From positions 434,001 through 498,000 of the forward strand of contig JADNYV010000004.1 in assembly GCA_015501055.1 (NCBI GenBank): 64,000 nucleotides of DNA. Direction: 5' to 3'. Origin of the DNA: Mucidula mucida. Lineage: Eukaryota > Basidiomycota > Agaricomycetes > Agaricales > Physalacriaceae. This document shows, one piece after another, positions 1 through 11,018 of the stretch (position 1 is its first letter; each line of letters begins with the position of its first letter). Both the position numbers and the translations under genes were made by a program. A model generated the notes under the pieces. That model saw only the letters and a program-made list of their open reading frames with translations, made no database searches and was not told where the DNA came from.

Positions 1-363
1 GCTCTGACCACTACATGCCCAAGGAGTGTGGAGATTCGAGGCTCATAGTTCTGCTTTTAGGAGGTTCGAAGCCTTCTTCGTCGATGAACTCCGTTTGAAA
101 TCACAACTCCTCCATCCGCTTTACCGCCCATGACTAGAATCCGTGACTCGGACGAGGCTGGTACCTGCAGGCATGACCGTAGATTGTCGCAACAACCATC
201 AGCACAAGTGTAGCGACTTACATCTACTGAGCTGGAATCTGCTTAGGCGCACTTATGAACATGCCGGTCGCGTCGCCAGTCGGATTCGGCCGATCCGGTG
301 CGAGGTAACGTGATCTAATGTCTCCTCTCGGTCCGAGATTCCGACAGCTTCACCTCAACGACC
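1..363. other. Upstream non-coding flank
   Basis: No ORF with recognisable content is seen on either strand in this stretch, which precedes the WSS1-like start codon at 364. It probably holds the promoter and 5' UTR of that gene. No TATA-like element stands out close to the start. Confidence 0.4.
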
Positions 364-2115
364 ATGGTCCATGTTCGTCTGAACGAGAAAGAATCAAACC
401 CAAATGCGCACATCAACTTCATTACACCACTCCCGGCGGATGACGAAGATGACGCCCGTCAACTTCTTCGCGCTCTTGCCGCCCAAGTTCGGCCAGTAAT
501 GAAGCAGCATGGATTCAGTATCAACAGTTTTGAAGAGGTAGGGATGCCCTCTGCTCTCGCATTGGACCAATTATAACAGCACCACAGTACGAACATAACG
601 CCGTCTTCGCGGGTCGCAATTGGAACAACGGAGAGACGGTCGGTATGTGGCAAGCATGTTGTTCATTTGAGCCCTCAATCGAATCCTCAAAGAGCTTGTC
701 CTAAGACGCGCCGGTGGTTCCTTTTTACCATCTTACTGTTTGATGAGCGTGCTTTGCCACGAGGTTGAATCGGCTTCTGCTGCTGTGTGCGATGTGCTCA
801 TTACTGCTTCAGTTGGCCCATATCAGTGTACGTCGACGTCATTCAAGCCTGAAATACTCTGTCAACGCGTGTTACACCTCAGCATATGAACCATGGACCC
901 GATTTTCAGGCTCTTTGGAAACAACTGAGACTGGAAGTTCGTCATTTACAGGACAAGGGCTATTATGGGGATGGTGCGTATCGTCTGTCATTGATACCAC
1001 ATAAACACACAAGAGAAGGACGTGTCACTAGGATATTGGTCTTCTGGGAAACGCCTCGTTGATTCTGCCAGAATTTCGGGCGATGGCGTCCAGACAGGCG
1101 AACTGCCTGAATATATAGTAATATTTGTTGTTTTTCCAGTTCTACTTGGTACTCATAATGATTCCAGTGCGGTGGTGCTCAAACACGTTCTCGACCAACT
1201 AGATCACGACGGCGTGGTCTCAAAAGGCGCCCGCAAGAGACAGTAGCCTCAAATAAGACTGGAAGACAAACTGCCAAGAAACGGAAAGCCGGCAGTCGCG
1301 TCACGTCGAAGTATGCATTTGAAGGGCAAGGCGTGTCACTGCAAGACGCAGGAAGTAGTCAAGGAACTGGCTTCGGCAAGCAAGCGGGAAGGTATGCGTC
1401 CAATCAGACGTCTAACCGTGTTCTAAATTCAAGTAGTAAACGCGCTCGCGAAGAAAGGGCTCTGGCCGCCGAAAAGCGCCTCCGATTACTGCAGGGTTCG
1501 TCCAGTGGTAAATATCGCTTCTAAAATCTGGCTCGCAGTATCTCATTGTTCCGTTCCTATAGTCGAACGCGCTTTTCTGGACGAGGATAACTCCTCTGAA
1601 GGCGAGGAGGAACCAGAAACCGATGCTGACAGGAAAAATACACTGTTTACTGACCAAGGTCAGGACCTTGACGAGTTGAGGTTTTCTTGGAACGACTTCA
1701 AGAATGATTTCGTTTTCACTGGCAATGGTCGCTCTGAGGTCATTGATATCTCTACGGACGAGGAAGACGTTATTCCACCCACAATTAAGGGTAAAGAAAA
1801 AGATCACCGTGCGTTATCGTTCAGAGAGTGTATCAATGACTTGACTGTCGATTCACAGGTAACCTGGTGGAATCTGAAATCTATGTACGCAAGAAGGAAG
1901 CTCTGGGGATGGATTCTGGATCCTCCAAAAATCGATTAAAGGAAGCTCCCAAAGATGGGCACATCCGGCCAAATGAGTGGGGATGTAGAGTTTGCACATT
2001 GTAAGTGCCTGCAAGTATACACTGACCGAACACCGATATTCTTCGTTGTAGACTCAATGAACCAGAACACCTCGCCTGTGGGGCTTGTGGGACACCTCGA
2101 AACGCACATTCGTGA
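364..2115 (+). CDS. WSS1: WSS1-like DNA-dependent metalloprotease (WLM domain, SIM, RanBP2 zinc finger)
   Basis: Wss1/SPRTN-family proteases cleave proteins covalently trapped on DNA and work with SUMO and Cdc48. The protein begins with a WLM domain. Joining exons across short introns gives YEHNAVFAGRNWNNGE, then LVLRRAGGSFLPSY, then the zinc site HELAHISHMNHGPDF. The site is split by two introns: the first after the Glu of HE at about 763, the second after a five-codon exon, with a strong gtacgt donor, just before HMNH. Then follow a basic region, a likely SUMO-interacting motif EVIDISTDEED (about 1738-1770), and a C-terminal RanBP2-type zinc finger with CRVCT and CGACGTPR, itself split by an intron. 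The stop is at 2113-2115. All exon joins I checked stay in frame, so the gene looks intact. The family call is firm; the exact intron borders are my reading. Confidence 0.85.
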
Positions 2116-2413
2116 CTTTTACAGTGTGCTACTCGTTGTACAGGCTCTGTCATTGTATCAATATATTGTAGGCAGTGTCATGATTAAATGATGAGTGCAG
2201 CCGGAATACGAGCGATTTGTGTAACGAATGCCAGGTTGGTTCGGTAAGTATTTGTAGCCACGCGAAAATGACGTCGCAAAAAATAGAACGTCCGTCTTAG
2301 AAGCGCTTTACATCACATCTCAATCGCGAACAATTCTTTGGGGATCCAGTTCAGGCCTGGCCGACCAAACGTTGACGGCTACCACAATCTAAGACTGAAA
2401 CCACGTCGTCACG

Positions 2414-5350
2414 ATGAAAATCGCCATATTGACCTCTGGGGGCGACAGCGCTGGCATGAATGCTGTTGTCCGCGCAACCGTTAAGGCTGGCATACTAAAG
2501 TGAGTGTACATATTGCAGGACTGGAAAATCAACTGATGTCGGTATCTCGATGCGCAGAGGATGTGAAACCTGGGTTGTTCGAGAAGGTTATGAGGGCTTA
2601 GTCCGCGGAAACACAGGTGATCAGCCCAAGCCCATCTCGGATACGCCACAGGTAGCGGAAGGCGTTGATACGAGTCTCATCGACAATTTGCGATTTGGTG
2701 ACGGGGATCTACTCAAAAATGGTCTGGGAGACTACTCCGGCTCTCAGGGAAGGTCTCTCAAAGGGAGGTATATTGTTCGCGTTGGATGGGATGATGTTCG
2801 AGCGTGGGTCGGAGAGGTGCATTCAGCTTTCCATTTGCTGGCATATGTGCCTGACCTGAATCGTAGGGCGGAACGCTAATTGGATCTGCGCGATCCGCTA
2901 CGTTCAGGACGCATGAAGGGCGTTTAGCTGCTGCTCATAATATGATCAAAGAGGGTATTGACGCTCTTGTCGTTTGCGGAGGCGATGGCTCTCTTACTGG
3001 TGCGGACGTTTTCAGAGCAGAATGGCCTGGTCTTGTTACGGAGCTTGTGAACCTGTGTACGTTAATGGCGCGCCGTAAAGGGTTTCGCTGATTTTTGAAT
3101 AGCTAAGATCAACGAAACGCAGGCGGCTACTTACGCGCATCTCAAGATTGTCGGCCTCGTAGGCTCCATTGACAACGATATGTCCATGACTGATTTGACT
3201 ATTGGAGCGCCCACCGCGCTTCACCGGATCTGTGAAGCTATCGACAACATCAACTCCACCGCATTCAGTCATTCTAGAGCCTTTGTTCTCGAAGTTATGG
3301 GAAGGCATTGTGGTTGGTTAGCCCTCCTCGCTGGTATAAGGTGTGGCGCCAGTAACGTAGGCACCATCTCGAGACTAATACGTGTTGCAGTGGAGGCGCT
3401 GATTTCATCTTCATTCCCGAAAGACCACCCAACGCAGATCCATGGGAGGATGAGATGTGTGATCAAATTCGCCGCGTAAGGACCTCTTGCATTTTCTGTT
3501 GAAGACATTCCTGATTCCGCGTCAAGCATCGTGAAGTCGGTAAAAGGACCACTATAGTTATCGTCGCTGAGGGGGCGCATGACAAGGCTCTTAACCCTAT
3601 CCGCGCCGAACACGTGAAAGACGTTCTGAGTGACCGACTGGGATTGGACACAAGAGTGACCACCTTGGGCCATACACAACGGGGTGGGAAACCTTGCGCC
3701 TTTGATCGCATCCTTGTAAAGTGGATTTTCCATGTGAATTGTCCTTAGGCTGATTTAGGATTAGCCTACTCTTCAAGGTCTGGAAGCCGTGGATGCACTA
3801 CTCGAGGCTACGCCTGAGACGCCGTCGTACATGATCGGTCTTCAAGAGAATAAAATTACTCGCGTACCTCTAATGGATGCTGTCGCTATGACCAAGGCCG
3901 TTTCGAAAGCTATCGAAGAGAAGGATTTTGACAAGGCAATGTCTCTTCGTGATCCCGAATTTCGAGAGAGTTTAGCTGGATTCACTGCTACTTCTACGTT
4001 GTATCAAGAGAAAGTCTTACCCCCAGACCAAGTTAGTGAATCTCTGCATGTCTGAATTGTGCTGATAGCCAGGTTTTCAGAGAATGCGCGTAGCCATCAT
4101 GCAGTAAGCCTTGACGTACCATTCTACTCTACCTGCTTTTACAATCATTCACAGTATAGGTGCACCGGCTGGCGGTATGAATGCTGCCACGCGAGCAGCG
4201 GCTAGATTCTGTTTTCGGCAAGGTCATACTCCTTTCGCCATTCATAACGGCTTCCGTGGTCTCTTAGAAGACAACATTGACGAACTTTCATGGCTGGGCG
4301 TTGATACTTGGATGGCGAAGGGAGGGTCTGAACTTGGAACCAACCGTGCTCTGCCTTCCATTGATCTTGGTGCTGTGGCGGCAAAATTCCAGGAGTACTC
4401 CTTCCACGGACTTCTCATGATTGGAGGGTTTGAGGCATTCAGTGCGCTCCTCGTACTGGAAGAAGGTCGCAAATACTATCCCGCCTTCCACATCCCTATG
4501 GTTCACCTGCCTGCGACGATTAGCAATAACGTTCCAATGACCGAATACAGTCTGGGTAGCGACACGAGTCTGAATGCTCTAGTAGATGCGTGTGATGCTA
4601 TCAAACAAAGTGCAAGCGCGAGCAGGAACAGGGTCTTCGTAGTTGAAACACAAGGAGGAAAGTGTGGTTACATTGCTGCAATGGGTGCTTTAGCGGTGAG
4701 TGTTTCGCGATTGCCATAGCACGTTTGTTCTGATGAATGCCCAAGGCTGGAGCCAGTTTGATATACACTCCGGAGCACGGCATCACATTGGATACTTTGC
4801 GAAGAGATGTCAGGTACATGAAAGCCCGTTACAATCTTGATTCAAAGGGTAAAAGTGAAGGTCGCCTGGTTATCAAGTATGTGGCGTTATTTCTTCTTTC
4901 CCGATGCTAAATTTTGGTACAAGGAACGAAGCTGCGTCCAACGTCTACACAACGGACGTGATAACCAAGATTCTGAAAGAGGAAGGTGGTGACCTCTTTG
5001 ATTCTCGATCTGCGTCGCTCGGTCATACACTGCAAGGTGGAATACCTTCACCTATGGATCGTGCTCGCGCCGTTCGTTTGTCTTTGAAGTGTATGTCGTT
5101 CATCGAAAAGGAGCACCAAAAACTATTGGGCCAGCACCCTAAAACAAGGCATGCGAGTCCGGATTCGGCTGCTGTGATTGTCATACAGTCGAGCTCGCTG
5201 AAATGGGTTCCCGTGCAGGAGATGGTGCAACATGCAGATATGAAGAACCGTCGCGGACTTACTCCTTGGTGGATCGGCATTAAGAATTTGGTCGAGGAGC
5301 TGGCCGGGCGGCCTCAACTCGTGAAGCTGCACGAGGGAGACCTTCTTTGA
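2414..5350 (+). CDS. PFK1: ATP-dependent 6-phosphofructokinase (eukaryotic tandem-domain type)
   Basis: This cytosolic glycolytic enzyme phosphorylates fructose 6-phosphate to fructose 1,6-bisphosphate. The start [20 protein letters not shown] is the ATP-binding start of the N-terminal half. It is followed by [24 protein letters not shown], the GGDGS loop, [16 protein letters not shown] (catalytic region) and [17 protein letters not shown] second, homologous half starts at about 4150 with [17 protein letters not shown] and runs through [15 protein letters not shown] to HEGDLL at the stop (5348-5350). This internal duplication is standard in fungal and animal enzymes, where the C-half is regulatory. 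About nine short introns are needed, and the joins I followed are in frame. The protein starts directly at the catalytic fold, without the long N-terminal extension of the yeast subunits. Intact and confidently identified. Confidence 0.95.
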
Positions 5351-5548
5351 GGTAAAGAAATGTTGAAACGTAGAACCCTAGACTGTAACGCGTAGAATGT
5401 AGCATTAGTTGTTTCCCCAATTAAATCTCAAGGCAATGGGGGCGTGTTGTCAACGTGTAGAGCACGTGCCGGATGTTTGTGCCTGTTGGTCATACAGGGG
5501 TAGTTGATTGCTCTGTTCTGGACCACCACCTCCTCAAGCACGTCCATC

Positions 5549-6865
5549 ATGTCCACCCGACCTCCGTTGCCTTCAGCGCTGAACCCTCATTTGAATGCGA
5601 TTTGTACGCGAACTGTTATTGGCCATGATAAATCTCAATACTTGCACAGCGATACGGAGGTGCCACAAGTCAAATTTCAGATATTAACCTGTCAAGGCCA
5701 GGACATCCTGGTGCGTCTATTCTTTGAATCTTATCTCACTATTGACTCATTGCTCTCAGGTTGGGCGAATGAAAATTGATACGCCTACAGTATGCCTTCA
5801 ATCACACCTATAGTTTCACGTCTGATCACTCACAGCAGACTTCGGGACACGCATTCATTCTTCGGCGATATGACACTGGAGCAGTCAGTGCCACTACTAT
5901 GTTCGAGCAGCGTTTCCTTTGGCCTCAGATCAAGAAGAGAAGGTGGAACTGCAATGGATAAAGGACACCTACGATTTGACCGGAAAAATGGGTCCTCGCG
6001 GGACACTGGTATAACACGTCTCGCTGGCGTGTGGGTAGACACCAAACTTGCACTCGAGCTTGCCAGACATTATCTTTAGGATGTCTCATTGATGGAGTCG
6101 TCGATGCCATACCCAACCCCAATGGCAATTATAGACGATCTGGCAAATCTGGTGGCGCGACCGCCACTCCCAAGGCCGCAGAGGCTCCGTTAGCTGCAAC
6201 CACGCCGTTCAAACCAGTGTCTACGAACAAGAGCCGAATCAGTCCAGTCGAACCCCCTGCTAAGCGTCGCAAAGCAGTGGCTTCTCCAGTTGCTCGTTCG
6301 CCTTCACCTCCTTACCGGTCCTCGCCTCCCGCACCTCGTCGATCCACGCGCACTAAAAGTCCTTCTCTTCGCGCTTCGGAGCTTCCGAAAGCGAGCAGAA
6401 CGCCTCGCAAGTCAACTCGTCGGGATTTCGTTATTGATACCCCGGGCGGCTCTGAGCAGACCGTTGTGGATGACGATGGCTACGGGCTAGAGAAGGTCAT
6501 ACATTCGGAGCTTCACTCGCAGGATATTGCTGAGCAGAAGGATTTGATCAACGGATTGAAGGCGCAGCGGGAAGAAGCTCTTGCCGAAGAGGACGACATT
6601 GATATGGAGTACCCCTCGATGAGCAAGCGTTCTAGGGAAGATGAGAAACCTTTGAAATTCGAACCCAAGCGGCAGGAAGTTGAATCTCGCGCTATCGCCA
6701 CGAACCGTCGCGTCAGTCGGTTCCACCTCGAGCCTAAGACCAAGTCCGTGGCGTGGGGGGTGGCTGCCTTCGTTTTCGGAGCTGGTGCTGTGTAAGTGGT
6801 ACTTCTTCAATTGCAACGTCCTTCCTTACCTTTCTTGCAGGACGCTGCTACCGAACCTGTTCTAA
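5549..6865 (+). CDS. bqt4: Bqt4-like APSES/KilA-N protein with C-terminal membrane anchor (three frame breaks)
   Basis: In fission yeast, Bqt4 ties telomeres to the inner nuclear membrane through an APSES-like domain and a C-terminal membrane helix. Here the start is MSTRPPLPSALNPHLNA. The domain core includes GHAFILRRYDTGAVSATTMF, KVELQWIKDTYDLTG, NGSSRDTGITRLAGVWV and LGCLIDGVVDAIPNPNGNYR. A long basic, Ser/Pro-rich linker and a charged coil follow. After a last intron (gtaagt at about 6793) the tail reads AWGVAAFVFGAGAVVTLLPN, a single hydrophobic helix close to the stop (6863-6865), as in tail-anchored Bqt4. The four core blocks lie in different frames: each join needs one extra base (near 5904, 5985-5988 and 6073-6076). 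No intron can explain the breaks. They are sequencing errors or real lesions; the three sum to a net in-frame change. Confidence 0.75.
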
Positions 6866-7050
6866 TTTGTATAATCTACTATCTTAATAGTTGTTTGTTT
6901 ACCGTAAGTATCATTTACACTTTGGGTTTCTGTATCAATCTCGTATACGTGTTCATGCTGTTCCTTGGATCTACTTTTATATATATTATTCTTCAATACA
7001 TACACTTTAACGCTTGACAAGCTGTTGTACTCTTACTTGAAAGTATCTGC

Positions 7051-8681
7051 CTACGAGACAAGTGGTGTACAGACCAAAAGCCCCGGTTCACCATAAAGGC
7101 CAGTCACGTATAGATTACCTGACCTGGTGTCTCGTAGACCGGTTGACGATGATGAAAGTAAGGCGCCTGTACTCTGGAATAGCGTCGATAGCTCCGTGCT
7201 GTTGGATGAAGGTATTTTCCCAGACGCTGAGACAGGTGCTTCCATGTCAAACATGGTCGAAACCTTGTTCGTGCGTGGTGACAGCGACATAACCCAGCTG
7301 GGGGCATACGGAACTCTGTCCCTCACAAGTTTCACCAAGGTCAAGAAATTTGGATGGCCAGTCACGATGAGAGAATCTCCATCATCGTAATCGATATTGT
7401 CTGGACAGAAAGGCACGAGTACGCTCTCTTCGAAGGTAAGGGCATTGGTGGAGGTGTTGCGAGCGTAGAATCGAATGGCACTGAGCGAAGTCGACGCTAT
7501 GGCAACTCTTTCTCCGGTCGACGAAATAGAGATGCCGTTAGAGAAAGGTACGAATGGTGCTACTATCTTGTGCGATTCGATGGGTGTGGTGGAGGTAGGG
7601 TTGGGGTCTAATACGACATGAGCGGTCCAGCTCAACGGCAGAGCAAAGATTGACTCGACGAGGGGTAAATGTGTCCGAGCAATGGGAGACGTCGAGTCAG
7701 AAGGTGGTCGTTCGTGACATAGAATGAATCGGGCGAAGTAAGCGCGAGCGCGTTGGGCGAAACGAAGTAGGGTGAGGACAACGTTCGCACGTGCGTAATA
7801 ACGGTTGGGGTTGCTGGAGACAATTCGAACTGTTCTATAAATGTACGTTGACGCGCATGGTTCACGACATAGACATTCGACGAGTTTCCACCGAAAGACG
7901 GGTAGACCTTAACGCCAAGTGGATGGAAGTCATGTCCTTCTGGGTAATCAACCAAGTTGACGCGCTGAAGCTGAGCAGGAAGGGTAACGGCTGCCTTTTT
8001 TGAGCTGAAAAAAGATGTCGAAACTTCCTGCACAACTTTAGGTGTGGGCGAATACAGCCAGAGCGAGCCGAGAGGCTCTGGATTCAGCAAGGGCCCCATA
8101 ACCTACACAGAGAAGTTCTGTCAGCTGGCAGTCAAAGACTGGAATGATGAACAACTTGCAGTATTCCATTCCTTTCGACCCGCATCACATGTAATCAGTA
8201 CCTTTCGTTCCTCAAGTTTCTCTGCGGCATCAAAAAGGTCCCAGAAGGTTTCATCCTCGCAGAATTTGAGCGCATCGTCCACCTCGTCGGCCATCTTTTG
8301 ACACTGCGCAGCGGCGTCTCCGCCAGCATAATATGCATCGGGGAATTCAGCAGTGTAGAAGATGGAGTTTCTTAGAGTGTATTGACTGCGGTAAACGAAG
8401 AAGCTCTGGGGGACATGGGTACTGTGTTCTTCATCCAGATAGGCAAAGACGTACCGTCAATATGACGAGTGCTGAGAGCCTGTGCCTCAATGTCATGTCG
8501 TCCGTGTGCAACGCTCGTCGTGATGATCGTGGGGAAAGAGTCGTCGAACACCAAGGCCCCGGAATTGTCTTGCCTGCTTTCGGAAATTCGGAAATGTCCG
8601 TCAGGACCGCATCTCCATCAAAATCAAATCAAAATCTCTCGAACTGTCAAGGTTGCACCTGCCAAATAGCACAAAGTTCAT
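7051..8681 (-). CDS. Paraoxonase/arylesterase-like six-bladed propeller protein (frame breaks)
   Basis: Serum paraoxonase-family proteins are calcium-dependent six-bladed propellers that hydrolyse lactones and aryl esters. Family features read on the minus strand are CEDETFWDL, VMGPLLNPEPLGSLWLYSP, YPEGHDFHPLGVKVYP, VYVVNHARQRTFIEQFEL, VSPNALALTSPDSFYVTNDH, PFSNGISISSTGERVAIAS, DNIDYDDGDSLIVTGHPN and the terminal GNLYVTGLYGEPGLLVC. The Asn/Asp calcium-ligand blocks (VNHAR, PNAL, TNDH, NGI, DNI) are present. A GC-AG intron lies at 8103-8159. The frame breaks near 7667-7669: one extra T in a TTT run would join HILPLVESIFALPLSW. The first two exons, starting MNFVLFG at 8681, also do not join in frame at about 8434. 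I do not recognise these N-terminal exons as part of the usual paraoxonase, and no signal peptide or membrane helix is evident, so the 5' model is weak. Confidence 0.7.
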
Positions 8682-8729
8682 GAGACTGCGCTTCGGGTCC
8701 TTCCCTTACTTTCTACTTTCAGCCCCATC

Positions 8730-10780
8730 ATGTCCGCCATAACCATTGACGATACCTTCGGTGCGTGGCAGACGTTGTCACCCATGATACCCGCCTAACG
8801 GCTTGTATCCCTGGATTTTAGGCGCAATGTTCTGGGGCTTTACAGTTACGATGATGATATACGGGATAACAGTCCTACAGGCGCGTTTTACAACCTGGCA
8901 TTGAAGCAATTGTTGAGCGGTTGAAGCAGGCGTACTTTTACTACATGACCTACCCGGACGATCGAAAATCTCTCAAACTACTGGTATGTATTCCGATTAC
9001 AAGGTTCGCGTGCGTACGATCAACGGATCTCCTAGGTGGCCTCTATATTGTTTGTCAAGAATCCTCATTGGCAGGCCTTCAAAAAAACTTGAACTCGAAA
9101 TTTGTTTAGGACATTAGATACTATTCATGTGGTGTTCAGTGAGGCGCTTTTTACTGGATAATCTACAAACTCTGACGGAATTCAGTTTGCCACGCGATGC
9201 ATCACTATCTGGTCTGTCAACTTTGCAGTCTGCCTCCGTTGTTCTCACTTCTGCTTTTAGATCACTGGCTTTGCGACACACGCTGTTTTGCTCGACGGGA
9301 TCTGGTGCGTTTCTTCGCCTGAAAGCTATGATCATATCATGCTAACCTGTTACAGGTCTCTCTATGTAAGCTTTGCCGCACTTCCCTCTACCGTCTACGC
9401 TAACACCGGTACAGTCCTCGATCTTGATAAATGTACGTTCTAACCTTCCATGGCGTCCTTTGCCCTTAACTTCTGTGTTTCTCAGATAATCATAGCATTC
9501 ATCGTTCAATGGTCCGCATCCTCACATGCGATACATCACTTTGCTTACTCTGACTACTCTAGCTTCTTCACAAAACGGATACACTATTGTAGGTGTTATT
9601 GATACTCTGTTCGATTCCAATCTGATATAAATTAGTATGTCCCGAACGCTTTAGATGGTGGATGTCCTCCGTCATTGTAAGTGCCGCATCCCCAGTGACG
9701 ACCGCCGCGCAGAATCTGACCCTCAATAGGGATTTGTTGTTGTTGCACACTTTGGTGGGTCACTTCTCGCCGAGGTAGAAGCGTTGGATTGACTTTGCGC
9801 ATCCTCATGTCAGCATTTGGTCTAGGTCAGTGTACACTAGTCACATTTTGTTCACTACTGATGCTGTCCCTCAAATGACAGAGACTGTCACACAGTTGTA
9901 TGAACACTCCTTCCTTTTCGGTTACTACCTACTGGACTCACCATTGTCTTTCTTCAGCTTCCTTATCAAGACATTTTCCCAACTGAAGCAAGTCAACGTA
10001 TGTCCCTGCTTTCTCGAAGTATCACACCCTAAAGAGGTGTTCTCGCTAGTTCGTTGCTGTCCTCCCATTTGCGGTTACAGCCATCCTCTCGGATATTTTT
10101 ATTGCCGTCGGCCTTGTGTACTATTAGAGACTAACCGAACAGACTACCAGGATACCAACTATCTAATAAGCACCCTTGTGGGATATGCTATCACGAGGTG
10201 TCTGTTAACGTCGTACGTTGATCTAGCTATATCGATTTGCAAAGGCTTGACAAGTTTGAAGCCTCATTGCCGTTGTCGAAGTCGTCGTCGTATGTTAATC
10301 AGCGAATGAAAGCGGTGTTGACGCTCACCAGGTTTTTTAGTTCGTCATCTTACCTGATTCATTTTATTCTTTCGCTATCGACTTTGTGATAGGAAAATGT
10401 GAGTTCCTATGTATTCCGATGAATATTGCTAAATGGTGTGGCGACAGTATGGGCAAACTCGCTACTAGCCTCGTTGAACTCGCGACGGTCACTGCGTGAT
10501 AGACCCAAAAAGAGTTCGGGCACCTCTAGTGGAGATATTTCTACTAGCTTCCGTGTAGCGACTCGGTCGCAACAGAACTCGACTGCCTTTGAGCATGGTC
10601 AGATCAGCCTTGTCCGGGTAAGGAGTCCTCATAGCATTCCAGTGTTACTCTTACCGAAGAATACTGTTGTTGCAGATCAATCGGTCGGAAGATGAAACTG
10701 GTCCTTCCGATGAGGCGGAGAGCTCATACAACGTGGTACAGTCATCCTTGTCTGCTCGTGTCGCCGTCTTTCTGAAGTAG
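8730..10780 (+). CDS. DUF6534-type multi-pass membrane protein
   Basis: DUF6534 proteins are a large, uncharacterised Agaricomycete family of about seven membrane helices. The start MSAITIDDTFG is followed by GAMFWGFTVTMMIYGITVLQ, AYFYYMTYPDDRKSLKLL, LDTIHVVF, IIIAFIVQ, CFFTKRIHYL, PERFRWWMSSVI and the near-C-terminal ANSLLASLNSRRSLRDR, in the family's usual order. A polar Ser-rich tail ends VAVFLK at 10780. Introns are numerous; one (8881-8929) appears to use a GC donor. The central part (about 9130-9330) does not read cleanly: after LDTIHVVF the blocks EALF, FYWIIYK and FARR/IWCVSSPES fall in different frames, so one or more small indels are likely. I place the gene confidently in the family but not every exon. 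Function is unknown; plasma-membrane location is inferred. Confidence 0.7.
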
Positions 10781-11018
10781 CTTCGTGTAGCCCGTGAGGA
10801 AACGTTCGTTCGAGGTTGAAGAAACGTCTGTTTGACGAGGGCATATACCTTTGTATTAGTGGGGACTGTATCTATAGATTTAGTCAAGGATGATATCGTT
10901 CCAAGGGCAATGCTTATGCAGGCAGGCAACACAGCCAAATACGCATCATCGCTTCGATCATTGAGCTCGAGTGCATGCACACGCTGTCCATGCCCGCTTC
11001 GCCCTTCCGACAGTGACG

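Noticed and set aside
9830..10309. A 159-codon plus-strand frame with Cys-rich sequence
   Set aside because: It runs through introns of the DUF6534 gene. Conserved family segments lie in other frames on both sides, so it is read-through rather than a separate gene.
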